In this document: piece by piece, positions 21,701-29,998 of the stretch | Layout of the letters: each line of letters begins with the position of its first letter | Position numbering within the stretch: position 1 is the stretch's first letter | Source: Craspedostauros australis | Taxonomy: Eukaryota; Bacillariophyta; Bacillariophyceae; Mastogloiales; Achnanthaceae | Direction of reading: 5' to 3' | DNA: 64,000 nt | Assembly (NCBI GenBank): GCA_026770025.1 | Contig: JAMXDE010000006.1 | Location: 3,312,087 to 3,376,086, forward strand | Translations under genes and position numbers: made by a program | The notes under the pieces: model-generated | What the model was told of the DNA's origin: nothing | The model's input: the letters and a program-made list of their open reading frames with translations, nothing else | Databases searched by the model: none

Positions 21701-24700
21701 GCATTCTACTTCTCCTGCGAACTCGATGAACCCATCAAGATGGGACTAATCCAACGCGCCTTCGTCGGGGCCTCCATGGCATTCATGAAGTCCACCAACC
21801 CCACCTTCCATTACTCCACCATGGGATCCAAGTACTCAGCAGATGGCAAGTACGAGAAACCCCACATGTCCTTCACCGTGGAAGGCTCGCTGGATCGTCT
21901 CGTCGTCACCAAGCCGGGAGAGACGCCACCGCAGCTGGGATCAGAAATTTACGAGCCGCAGGAGCACATCAAGAAGCGCAAGAAGGGAAACTTCATCAAG
22001 TGGAACACCACGGACACCTACACCATGGCCCTGTGGAGCGCCTACGTGGACTTCTTGGACTGGAGGGTCATCAACCTGCCTGGCATCCGACCCTTCCTCC
22101 TCACCTCCGTCCTCGGTGATCAGGCCTTCTCCGTCTCCTTCTACATGATCGACGAGGATAAGGCCAACGAGAAGCATTATCGCAAGGACATCACGGAGGT
22201 CGTCAACCTCGAACTCTGCAACGTCAACAAGGCCGGCACGGGCAAGCTGGCGACCACCTGGATCGCCTCGCAGAAGGAGCTCAAGAAGAAGAAAAAGGCA
22301 GCGCAAGCTGCCGCCGCTGCGAGTGCCGCCGAACGTGCGCAGAAGGCCGATCAGTCAGCAGCAGCAGCAGTCACTGATGCGAACACGACGGTGACGCCGA
22401 AAGCACCGGCATCAACTGCAGCTCCTGCGGTTACGGCTGCACCAGCAGCAACTCCGGATTCTGCACAATCACTATCAGTGTCGACATCGATCTCGATCGC
22501 CACGTCCCCCGCGGAAGCGAGTCCCAAAACGCCCGCCATGCCATCGTCTTCCCAAACAGCACCGGCATCCCTGACGGCTGGCGGTGCTCCAAGGATGCCA
22601 GACTTCCGCAAGAAGGCCTCATCCCTCGAAGAGAACGACGAGGTTTCCTACGTCGACGACTCGGACGCCATGGTTGCGTCATCATCGACATCGCAGAAGG
22701 GAGCGCCAACATCAGCGTCGACCACCGGATCTTCCGATGCCTTCGTCTCCAAGCAGAGCAACCTGGACATGGATGATGACAACGAGGATGAAGATGCCGC
22801 CACCGCCGCAGAGCTGGGACAAGGTCTTTACCTGCAAAGTGGCGACACCATCACCCTCAAGCAATTCGTGGAGCATGAGGATGATGACAATGACACAGCC
22901 TTCGCCATCTCGAACGGTGCAGGGTTCGCAGTCTTGCAAAATCAAGGCGACTGTGTCGTCACCATTGAGAAGGCGCGCAAGAGCCGGCGCAACAAGCTCA
23001 TCAAGGCCGGTGACACGGTCTACTTCAAGGCACGTCAGAAGCGCCACAACGAGTACGAAACGCGCTACCTCACGATCCATCGCGGTTGGTGGCTCAAGTG
23101 GGTCAGCCGCCTGCCCAAGAAGAACGGTCACTTCACCATCTGCAGCGCCGACAAGCAATCGGAATCGTCCTACCTCAGTCTGGGAAGCGCCTTCAAGCTG
23201 CGTCATAAGCGCTGGTCCAGCTACTACGTCGGCGTGGCCAACGAACCATCGCCCACGTACGGTGGACGGTTGCTGGCACTCTACAACTCCGACACCTCGA
23301 AGAACAGCAACAACAACAACAGCAGGAATGTTGCCGAGGATGAGTACGATTCGGAGGAGGGTGAAGGTGGTGATATCGATGGACCAATCGTGTCCAACAA
23401 GAAGAACTGGATGAAGATCTTGATCCTGTATGCGGATGATGCTGCGCCTGCCGGGACAATACCCGCTGGGACAATCTCGAAGGACAGCGTGGCCATGCAA
23501 TCGGCGGATCCGCATGCGGCGAGTCAGATGCTGAAGAAACTCAAGTTCTCCAAGGAGGATGCACGCATCGATGTCCCCGCGTGGATCGAGATGATGAACC
23601 GCACAGAGAGGATCCGGCAGCTCACCTACGTGGTCCGCATTAACCACCCGAAGGACGAGCAGCCAACGACCTCGCCGTCCAGCTTGAATGCAAACGAGGC
23701 ATCTGGATCGTTCCCTCACACCACATCAGTACGGTTGCGCACAGGACGAGAGCTCGCCCCTCTCATGCGGTACGGTCTCACCCATCGCAGCGTGTCAGAG
23801 GGACCAGCGGCAACACGAGAGACGCATCGCAGCGATCGCCGGCGTCTTTCCACGTCGTTCCACATTCGTGATCCGCCCAAAGCAGCTCCGCTGTCGTCAC
23901 GCGCAACGTCCACCGACGGCGCGGCGCATCCTCTGTCACCGGACAGGGACGTTGCGTTGAGCTTGAGCCCACGTCATGCGAGATCAATAGACAAATTCAT
24001 GTCCCGCGGCACTTCATTCGACGATGACTCGGTGAAAGACTACGAAGGTGATCTGTACGGCGATTGCATGGAGGCGGAGTCCATCAACTCGGCCGATTTC
24101 AGCGTCGAAATGGCGAACGTTGGATCGCACGATGAATGGGCCGATACCGGCTATCCCGATGAAGCAGAACCAGACACAGAACCGGAAGCGGAAGCAGAAC
24201 CCGAATCGGAAGTCGAGCAGGAGCCAGAGCTGGACAACTCCAAGAATGGCGGACGCATGAAGCGCGGCAAGATGCTGATCGGGAAGGTGGCGAAGAAAGC
24301 CAAGGACGTCACGGTGGCAACTGGCAAGACCGCCGGCAAGGTCGTCGTCGGCACCACCAAGCTGACCGGCAAAGTCGCCGTGGGGACGGGCAAGGTGGCC
24401 GTCGGGACTGGAAAGATGGCCATGAGACAGAGCAAGAAGGTGGTGCGCGGTTCCGTCAGCACCGGCAAATCGGTGATCCAACGAAAGCCGAAGAAGAACC
24501 CTCGCCAGGAGCCACGTACCAAGGCGGTCTTCAAGGACAAGAAAAGCCAGGATCAGACCAAGCACGTCGAGGTCTCGAAGGAGATGAAGAAAATCGGACG
24601 AAGCCAGATGAAGATGTCGAACGAGATCCTGGCGGGCGAGCTGTGCGCACCCGAGCAATCGTGTCGCATCGCATCATCCGTGCTGTCGAAGATGTCGAAT

Positions 24701-26158
24701 CTGGATCCGACCGCTGTCATGTGGGCACGTTTCAACGACCTGCTCAAGAAGCAGCTGTCCATCGACACGGAACAGGATCGCTGGTTCTTGCAGGGCAACC
24801 ATGTCCACATCGGCGTGACACCGCTGTCGCGCGGCGAGAAGCTCCACGACAGCCTGGTGGCGCGGTGTCTGTGGGAGAGCCATTGGAGGGAGGAATGGTG
24901 CGGCGTATACAAGAGCTGCATCTCGTTCTACTCCCCGCTCTCCAAATCCCCCTGCCTGGAGATTTCGTACATTGACATCACCAATGTACGCCCGTTGGAT
25001 TCCACGGAGTCATCCCCGCTGCCTGGATTCCCGCTTCTCGTGCTCGAAACGGCGTGGCTGTGCCATTACATGGCGTTCCGCGACGAGGAGGCCCGCGACA
25101 CGTTCGGTGAACGCATCGAGGCAGCCATCGCTGAGCATGTGAGGGAGGTGGAGGTCAGCGCCGAGCTGAACGAGAAGGATCTGCGCAAGGCCCGTTTCTG
25201 GCAAGGCTTCCAGAACCTGTCGGAGGCAGCCATCTCGCCGGGACGTGGAAAGTGGGCGAAGATCATGTCCAACCAAAAGTCGAAGGAACGCGCCATCCTG
25301 AACAGCCGGCGCATGGTGTTCGATCTGGATTCCACGACCTCGTTCGGTGACGCGCGCAACGGATACGAGTTCATCGAGAAGATGCTTGCGACGGCGCTGT
25401 CGTTTTCGATGAAGACGTTGGAGACGAACCCTGAATCCTTCGTGCAGTTTTTGGATGCGGCGAGCCACCTTCGCTTGCTGCCGCTGCACGAGCTGAACTT
25501 CAACAGCAAGGCAGCCTACTGCCTGTTCATGAACCTGTACCACGTGATCCTGCAGCATGCCATGCTGCTGTCCATCAACGGTCCGCTGAACAAGCGTTCC
25601 ATCGGTCATTTCGTGCGTACGACGTGCTACGAAGTGGGCGGGGATGTGTTCTCTTTGGCAGAGCTACACTGCTGCGTGCTTCGTGGGAGGTTGAGCCGAC
25701 CTTCGCTGAGCAAGCCCCCGTACATCGAGCCTCCCAAAAAGTCCGTGACGGCGTATCGCGTGTACGCCCTGACACACAAGGATCCAAGGCTGGTGTTCTG
25801 CGTCAACACGGCGGACACCGCTTGCCCCCGACACGTGCCGATCCTCCGAGAGAAGAGCATGGACGAGCAGCTGAACGCCTGCACCTTGGCATTCCTGAAG
25901 GGGCAGATGGTGGTCGACACCGCCCGGCGTGTGATCATCCTCCCCAAGGTGTGCGAGGTGTACCGTCACGACTTTGGCAGCGGAGACACGATATCGTGCG
26001 TCCGCCTTTGCATCAGCGAATTGAAGGACGATGCATTGGCGAAGGGGATGCGATCCATCCTGAGCGACGACATGCTTCAGATCCGGTACCGTCACACCAT
26101 CGAGCAATACCACACCTCCCTGCTGCTGCGCAGATCGGAATGCGAACCAGACGCATAG
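18731..26158 (+). CDS. Giant DUF1769 / PH-like / DUF547 protein
   Basis: An uninterrupted 2,475-codon frame. The first 78 residues come from hexamer-type repeats (His/Asn/Leu/Pro-rich), so the true start may be the Met at 18,965. Residues 80-590 are Ser/Thr/Asn-rich and disordered. A hydrophobic segment at about 598-645 may be a membrane hairpin. Residues about 900-1,185 resemble DUF1769 (PF08588; R-R-F-E-F-Q followed by a conserved Phe/Glu/Pro pattern). Residues about 1,362-1,573 form a beta-rich module. Then come acidic Pro-Glu repeats (about 1,811-1,835), Thr-Gly-Lys-Val repeats (about 1,842-1,920), a PH-like region (about 2,009-2,137) and a DUF547-like end (PF04784; about 2,193-2,450, with Asn-Leu-Tyr and a Leu-Arg-Gly motif). 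A membrane-surface or lipid-contact scaffold is an inference. No intron was seen. Confidence 0.85.
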   Translation: MCVDLCGFLGALSNLHPHLFVNVHLNVHLNVNVHPHSHWYLCHSHSHPLSHPHPHPPSHSHLQQHKQKCKDKQEETGCMKDTCHPVDHQQKHQQKHQQNQRQQAKKVQSSTLASTPTSTLAKTNTQKTLSGHKSPTSTTAATAVSVSATARRRVLDPPIHSGSASPKRREKSRLRPSVSPRTRRKAPTTPTREDRAATPSPSSSSRRKFLRRGTSWRSTIGRRLTITASSVSGSASGSGSASANSDHNRNSHSNNNSHNNNNNNNNGDSNRTTTKTSSPGASNGMQNGQPPSSTPTSGTTKHPKRKSTVLNASRKVVTTVGRPLRAVGRAVSGNRRRTGSHDEVDIAKEVANANAANLARRNTPSPTIASSAAQMPIINDVTNDATANDVTTNEATQENNNGNGSNNNEGTTKSVDSLQSDAERSSSPSDNDLHATPPFQDSIMTPSSSTGTATSAPTLSATPRGGIAVGLDAHRMPLPSINGAVPGSHYVDVSVASNNPTALAMTPSLRDTQQHHINQQHRSQQHNSQQHNIHNMDASQGTLTQSMFSASQAPTPDPNDDVTSRVGNDSAVTGMSISEMPTLSETDVSVQAVERVLREVVFLSLAYLMGTIRPEFTFLVGKTIEYSSIAWITCLVILVSSWLQQPPKIIHHGHMQHQHQQSHHEQLQQHQQQQQRRELLHYGGHSQQQQQAARQMSTSIQDRGLLHSPAPTASTSASVPASMSSLPQFVQSPTPPKHNVLTKDALLLNNGNNGSSTNNGNSTNNNDTDRGTTDGYDSNINTKADSLSTSNPISRGSSFMDESLFDASTAPDRQISLCPSNTNLSTSMLSDLGNNDDTHKSGSLENTLHSTNSLPATATTTDGPAPSAARSAAPSAAQSTTTTAASDANAATPQILTDADLLPHPSLSPFYIMDDVAKQRIYPNAAKPTHISNEFFEMDMLVIIRTPDVDDPKATKGKPSNARIANYLRERQRRFEFQYQMRVKKVPPNKAFYFSCELDEPIKMGLIQRAFVGASMAFMKSTNPTFHYSTMGSKYSADGKYEKPHMSFTVEGSLDRLVVTKPGETPPQLGSEIYEPQEHIKKRKKGNFIKWNTTDTYTMALWSAYVDFLDWRVINLPGIRPFLLTSVLGDQAFSVSFYMIDEDKANEKHYRKDITEVVNLELCNVNKAGTGKLATTWIASQKELKKKKKAAQAAAAASAAERAQKADQSAAAAVTDANTTVTPKAPASTAAPAVTAAPAATPDSAQSLSVSTSISIATSPAEASPKTPAMPSSSQTAPASLTAGGAPRMPDFRKKASSLEENDEVSYVDDSDAMVASSSTSQKGAPTSASTTGSSDAFVSKQSNLDMDDDNEDEDAATAAELGQGLYLQSGDTITLKQFVEHEDDDNDTAFAISNGAGFAVLQNQGDCVVTIEKARKSRRNKLIKAGDTVYFKARQKRHNEYETRYLTIHRGWWLKWVSRLPKKNGHFTICSADKQSESSYLSLGSAFKLRHKRWSSYYVGVANEPSPTYGGRLLALYNSDTSKNSNNNNSRNVAEDEYDSEEGEGGDIDGPIVSNKKNWMKILILYADDAAPAGTIPAGTISKDSVAMQSADPHAASQMLKKLKFSKEDARIDVPAWIEMMNRTERIRQLTYVVRINHPKDEQPTTSPSSLNANEASGSFPHTTSVRLRTGRELAPLMRYGLTHRSVSEGPAATRETHRSDRRRLSTSFHIRDPPKAAPLSSRATSTDGAAHPLSPDRDVALSLSPRHARSIDKFMSRGTSFDDDSVKDYEGDLYGDCMEAESINSADFSVEMANVGSHDEWADTGYPDEAEPDTEPEAEAEPESEVEQEPELDNSKNGGRMKRGKMLIGKVAKKAKDVTVATGKTAGKVVVGTTKLTGKVAVGTGKVAVGTGKMAMRQSKKVVRGSVSTGKSVIQRKPKKNPRQEPRTKAVFKDKKSQDQTKHVEVSKEMKKIGRSQMKMSNEILAGELCAPEQSCRIASSVLSKMSNLDPTAVMWARFNDLLKKQLSIDTEQDRWFLQGNHVHIGVTPLSRGEKLHDSLVARCLWESHWREEWCGVYKSCISFYSPLSKSPCLEISYIDITNVRPLDSTESSPLPGFPLLVLETAWLCHYMAFRDEEARDTFGERIEAAIAEHVREVEVSAELNEKDLRKARFWQGFQNLSEAAISPGRGKWAKIMSNQKSKERAILNSRRMVFDLDSTTSFGDARNGYEFIEKMLATALSFSMKTLETNPESFVQFLDAASHLRLLPLHELNFNSKAAYCLFMNLYHVILQHAMLLSINGPLNKRSIGHFVRTTCYEVGGDVFSLAELHCCVLRGRLSRPSLSKPPYIEPPKKSVTAYRVYALTHKDPRLVFCVNTADTACPRHVPILREKSMDEQLNACTLAFLKGQMVVDTARRVIILPKVCEVYRHDFGSGDTISCVRLCISELKDDALAKGMRSILSDDMLQIRYRHTIEQYHTSLLLRRSECEPDA

Positions 26159-26511
26159 TTTTGATAGGCGTTGCGTTACTTCAGGCGCGTCCGCAGGAAA
26201 GCCTTTGAAACGGATGGGGAAAGTGGCGACAGTGCAGAATGCCATCAGCAAGCCATGCCGACAAGCATGCGGACAGGCAAGCTAATACTATGGAGACAAG
26301 GAGGTGCAGATAGAGCGAAGCACGGCCTTCTGGATGCAACATGATATTATACGTCAGGATATATATAACATAATGCCAATGATTGTAGATACTTATGTGT
26401 AGTTGTACGAGGATCACTATACTCTGTGCGATGCCATACCCTTCGAAGTTCTTGTGGAATGCTGTTGTCAGTTGTTGTCAGTTGATGTCAGTGCACACGA
26501 TGAAGGAGCCA
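26159..26511. other. Shared 3' region between convergent genes
   Basis: The giant gene (plus) and the DUF3611-type gene (minus) end here about 350 bases apart. The middle is AT-rich for this genome (about 26,340-26,400) and probably holds both polyadenylation regions. Nothing else is seen. Confidence 0.5.
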
Positions 26512-27378
26512 TCACTGCTGCGGTTCGGGAGTGGGAGGATCGAGCTTATCCACCTGCCTCGTGAGGTAGAGAAGGGCGGCGAGACTGACAAAATGCGAGA
26601 ATAGCGTGTTGGTATTCGCCTGGACGATGAGGATGTCGAGGGGCTGCAGGAATGAGTTTGTGTCTGCCGTGACGAGTGAGATCCCTCGCGTGCTGGTGGT
26701 GAGGACCTTGATGGCCAGGGCCCCCACGATCTGCTCGGCGCCGAGGAGGGTGAGGAACATGCCGACGACGTTGAGCGTGACGCCGATGGTGATGTCCTTG
26801 CGCAGCATGCTGGCGGCCTGGAAGCGCGTCGTGGGCTTGCGGATGAGTCGTCTCGCGAGGCGTCTGGTGGCCCAGGCCCAGAAGATGGAGAGGAAGGATA
26901 GCACGAGGGAGGATCCGACGAGGAGGAAGTTGGGCAGCGAGATGGCGTCGACGGGAGCCACGCCTCCGGCAGCCGCGCGCTTCATGACGTTGCGCGCGAA
27001 GACCAGCGTGACGGAGCTGACCGTGGTGAGGATGAGCTGCGCCCACCAGGACAGCCAGGACAGGCGTCGCAGCAGCAGCGAGGTCTCCTTGACGAGGGGA
27101 TCGGCGGCTGCCTGCTGCTGTCCATCGTCCTTCTCGGGTTCGTTCTCCGGCGCGTCGTTGTTGCGGTTCCTCCTTCCAAGCGCTCGCAGCAGGGTCCGCT
27201 TCCGTCTCGATGCTGCGGATGCCCTCGATGACGCAAACAGGGGAGACGAAGCAGCAGCAGCAGTCGCTGATCTGCGAATGGCCGATCGCGTGGGATTGTT
27301 CGCCACTGAGAACGCATCCACGCTGGTGATCGCGGTGGCGGCGACGCAAGCGTGGAAGATCACGCTGAACAGCTTCAT
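26512..27378 (-). CDS. Plastid-targeted DUF3611-type membrane protein
   Basis: About 288 residues. Residues 1-22 are a signal peptide ending Val-Asp-Ala, with Phe at +1 (Ala-Phe-Ser-Val), followed by an Arg/Ser/Ala-rich transit region. This is the bipartite plastid presequence of diatoms, where an aromatic residue follows the cleavage site. The mature part has four hydrophobic segments (about 106-128, 146-170, 194-222, 246-272). The motif P-L-D-I-L-I-V-Q-A-N-T-N-T (about 245-257) and the Leu-Leu-Gly-Ala-Glu-Gln-Ile-Val-Gly segment match DUF3611 (PF12263), found in cyanobacteria and chloroplasts. It probably sits in an inner plastid membrane. The molecular function is not established to my knowledge. 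It is divergent from the gene at 27,899. Confidence 0.85.
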   Translation of the reverse strand: MKLFSVIFHACVAATAITSVDAFSVANNPTRSAIRRSATAAAASSPLFASSRASAASRRKRTLLRALGRRNRNNDAPENEPEKDDGQQQAAADPLVKETSLLLRRLSWLSWWAQLILTTVSSVTLVFARNVMKRAAAGGVAPVDAISLPNFLLVGSSLVLSFLSIFWAWATRRLARRLIRKPTTRFQAASMLRKDITIGVTLNVVGMFLTLLGAEQIVGALAIKVLTTSTRGISLVTADTNSFLQPLDILIVQANTNTLFSHFVSLAALLYLTRQVDKLDPPTPEPQQ

Positions 27379-27898
27379 CGTTGCAACGCTGTTGTCCGCG
27401 CAGGTCTTCTCTGGTTGTTATTCGTGATCAACACCAACACCCGTAGCTGCAGAAGTATAGCAGAAGTATAGTAGAATAGCAGTCCTGCTCGAGGTATGGT
27501 GAGCAGCGTATCCTTGATTGTGTTGATTGTGTTGATTGTTAGTGGAAGAGAGGCGAAGCTGTTGTTGTCGTTGAACGAAATCATGTTGGCGGTTTTGCGC
27601 ACAAGCGACATTCCCCTCTAGGTTAGTATTCATAGAATGTCCTTGTTGATTGTGACGTATGGTCGATCTAGTCGTATTCATACAGCTATTCTCGATACGC
27701 CAAATTGCGAGCCATCATGTGACCGTGTTTCAGCGAAGTGAAAATAGGTGAATGGCTTGTGCCCAAACCAACCAAACGAAGAACGAAAGCGCGGTCCAGA
27801 GGCGGCATCAAGAATCGAGATACTACAACACTCTCTGGAGCCGAGCAACATCCCCTTCCTCAACTGGCAATACACTCCAATCCACACCAACTGCGAAG
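27379..27898. promoter_or_regulatory. Bidirectional promoter interval
   Basis: About 520 bases between two divergent start codons (27,378 minus and 27,899 plus). Repeated AGTATAG/TAGAATAG and TTGATTGTG units occur on the DUF3611 side (27,455-27,540). No defined binding site is claimed. An upstream in-frame ATG for the right-hand gene lies at 27,752. Confidence 0.4.
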
Positions 27899-29161
27899 AT
27901 GTCCGGCCCACCTGCACCATCCATCCCCGGACTGCCGCCAGCACACGGACACGCACTCCCTGTACGTGCAGGCACACGCGCCATGCATCGCCACCATGGC
28001 GCAAGCCGCCACGCACGCCGCTCGCCGTTCACCAGCACGGTGCTAATCACGCAGGTCCCGTACTTCGCGCGCTCCATCTTCTCGCTGCGCCAGTGGCTGC
28101 TGCCCTGCGGCACCATCCGCTCCGTCAACTGCTTCCCGCGCGCCAAGGAGCTCAACGACGACGACAAGGCCAAGAACGAGGCGCGCAGGTACACCCTCCT
28201 CATCACCTTCTCTCACCAGGACGCCGCCGTCCGGTTGGTGGCCTCCTTCAGGGCCTTCCTCGACCGGATCGATCCCAAGTACCGGCGCATGGCCGTCCAC
28301 ATGGTGCCCGCCAACCCCAACATGCTGCTGCCGCCGCCCAACGTGGATAAGGCGCTCCAGAAGACGACTGGTGACAAGCTGCATGCCGCCTTCACCTCCT
28401 TGGCTGGTCACAGCGCCAGCGCTTCTGCCGTCACTTCCAAGGCGAGCAGCGCGTCGGGCCCGGATAAGGCAGACGCCGCCGCCCTGGCCACCACCAAGCT
28501 CGACACCACCAAGACCGCGGCTGCGGCAGGTGGCAGCTCGGCCTACGACGTCGACGAGGATCCCCTCAACGCCCCCGAAGTGCTGCAGGCCGTGCAGACC
28601 TTCCGGCGCAACCTCGATCGCGCGCAGACGTCACAGCAGAAGCTGCGCATCCGGCTCGTTCAGGAAAAGATGGCGAAGATGAAGTCCGTCGTCAAGGAGC
28701 GCATGCAGCAGGAGCTCAAGGAAGGCAAGGCGCCCAAGCCGTTGCCCAAGGCTTTGCCTCCGCCGCCACCGCCCAGTGCCAGCGTGCCGCTGCCAACATT
28801 GGCCAAGGATTCCGGCAAGCGCAAGCATTCCAATTTGCCGGCTTGGATGACGCAGCAGCCAGCCGCCGGTGCCGAGTCGGCGCCGAAGAAGGCCAAGACG
28901 GATGTGCCCTCCATGGCGGATGCCACCAACTTTCCCGTTTTGCCGGCTGCGGCGCACGATGATCTGAGCACCTACCTCACGCAGCAGATTCAGGAGGTTC
29001 TGGGAGAGGCGGAGGATACGCTCATCACCTTCATCCACGGGCACGTCACGCAAGGCAAGCCTATCAAGGAATTGGAGGAAGAGCTAAAGGAGGTCCTGGA
29101 TGAGGATGCTCCCGCCTTCCTGCAGCAGCTGTGGTCCAAGGTTCAGGGGTTGGCCAAGTAG
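27899..29161 (+). CDS. RRM-PWI protein, RBM25-like splicing factor
   Basis: Counted from the Met at 27,899, 420 residues. An in-frame ATG at 27,752 would add 49 residues of poor quality, so the later Met-Ser-Gly-Pro-Pro start is preferred. Residues about 45-137 form an RRM-like fold (strand S-T-V-L-I-T-Q-V-P, later R-R-Y-T-L-L-I-T-F as the RNP1 strand). A charged helix of about 50 residues (Gln-Lys-Leu-Arg, Lys-Met-Lys-Ser) and a poly-Pro run follow. The C-terminal 60 residues match a PWI domain (I-Q-E-V-L-G-E-A-E-D, then L-D-E-D-A-P, F-L-Q-Q-L-W-S-K-V). RRM plus C-terminal PWI is the architecture of RBM25, a U1 snRNP-associated splicing regulator. This protein is much shorter and lacks the long RE/RD-rich region. 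A Lys-Lys-Ala-Lys patch may be a nuclear signal. Confidence 0.8.
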   Translation: MSGPPAPSIPGLPPAHGHALPVRAGTRAMHRHHGASRHARRSPFTSTVLITQVPYFARSIFSLRQWLLPCGTIRSVNCFPRAKELNDDDKAKNEARRYTLLITFSHQDAAVRLVASFRAFLDRIDPKYRRMAVHMVPANPNMLLPPPNVDKALQKTTGDKLHAAFTSLAGHSASASAVTSKASSASGPDKADAAALATTKLDTTKTAAAAGGSSAYDVDEDPLNAPEVLQAVQTFRRNLDRAQTSQQKLRIRLVQEKMAKMKSVVKERMQQELKEGKAPKPLPKALPPPPPPSASVPLPTLAKDSGKRKHSNLPAWMTQQPAAGAESAPKKAKTDVPSMADATNFPVLPAAAHDDLSTYLTQQIQEVLGEAEDTLITFIHGHVTQGKPIKELEEELKEVLDEDAPAFLQQLWSKVQGLAK

Positions 29162-29448
29162 ACTATGTAACCACGAGCGTGGGATAGCAAGTATAACAGT
29201 ATGATAGAAGATTCATGCATTATATTGTATGAGATGGCAACGATGTGGATAGAGCAGAGTATGTGCGTTGGTGTTGGTGTTGGTGTTGGCGCAGCGGCAT
29301 GCTCTGTGTCATCGAAGTACTCCATTTTGTATTATGCGACCTCCAGAGAGAGAGAGAGAGACTTCGAACAATGCCAGCGTGTTGACTTAGTGCCTCGCTC
29401 ATTGATCGCCCAACCAAAGAGACACCCACAGCCAGAAGAATAACAGCG

Positions 29449-29760
29449 ATGGCGTCGTTGATGCATCAAAAGAGGATGATGGGTGCCATCTGCATTGCGT
29501 GCGTGTTGGTGGCAACGAACTCACTGTCAACGCCATCCTCACTCCAACACAGGAGCAGCAGCAGCAGCAGCAACAATGCGAGTGCAAGTAGGAACCACCA
29601 ACTAATACGGAAGAATGCGGTCATCGGCGGTGGCATCGCTGGTCTCTCCTTGGCGCATGCTTTCGACAACATCAGCAATCACGACAACATCGCTTGGAAG
29701 GCATGATCCGAGGCCGAGCGCATCCAGCAGCAAATGCGACAGCAGATCGAGGATTCCACC
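29449..29760 (+). pseudogene. FAD monooxygenase remnant, copy A
   Basis: The frame opens with a hydrophobic N-terminus and runs into the FAD-binding Rossmann motif A-V-I-G-G-G-I-A-G-L-S. It then jumps, through a deletion, to a segment (Ala-Trp-Lys-Ala, stop, Ser-Glu-Ala-Glu-Arg-Ile) that lies about 900 bases further on in copy B. Only the first about 75 residues and a short C-terminal scrap remain. The N-terminal frame is undamaged here, whereas copy B has a frameshift in that part. Family members are flavin-dependent hydroxylases or epoxidases of the salicylate hydroxylase/zeaxanthin epoxidase type. Confidence 0.75.
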
Positions 29761-29998
29761 AACGGCAACACACAACCACAATCACCCAGCCATCTCCCTT
29801 GCTCCATCCTACTCATACAACAACACACTCGCATGTTCCAGAGTATCAATACTGTCTTCATTAGACGTTCTAATTACTCCACAAGCAGAGTACTCCAAGG
29901 CCATCCAGGATCGCATCAACCATCGATGTATCTTTCTTTTCCACATCGCAAGCAGAAGCACCATCAACTTGGACGAGCGGACCCGCTCTCTTGTCATC

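Noticed and set aside
22712-23719. 335-codon minus-strand open frame
   Set aside because: It is fully antisense to the giant protein, whose frame carries recognisable domains here.
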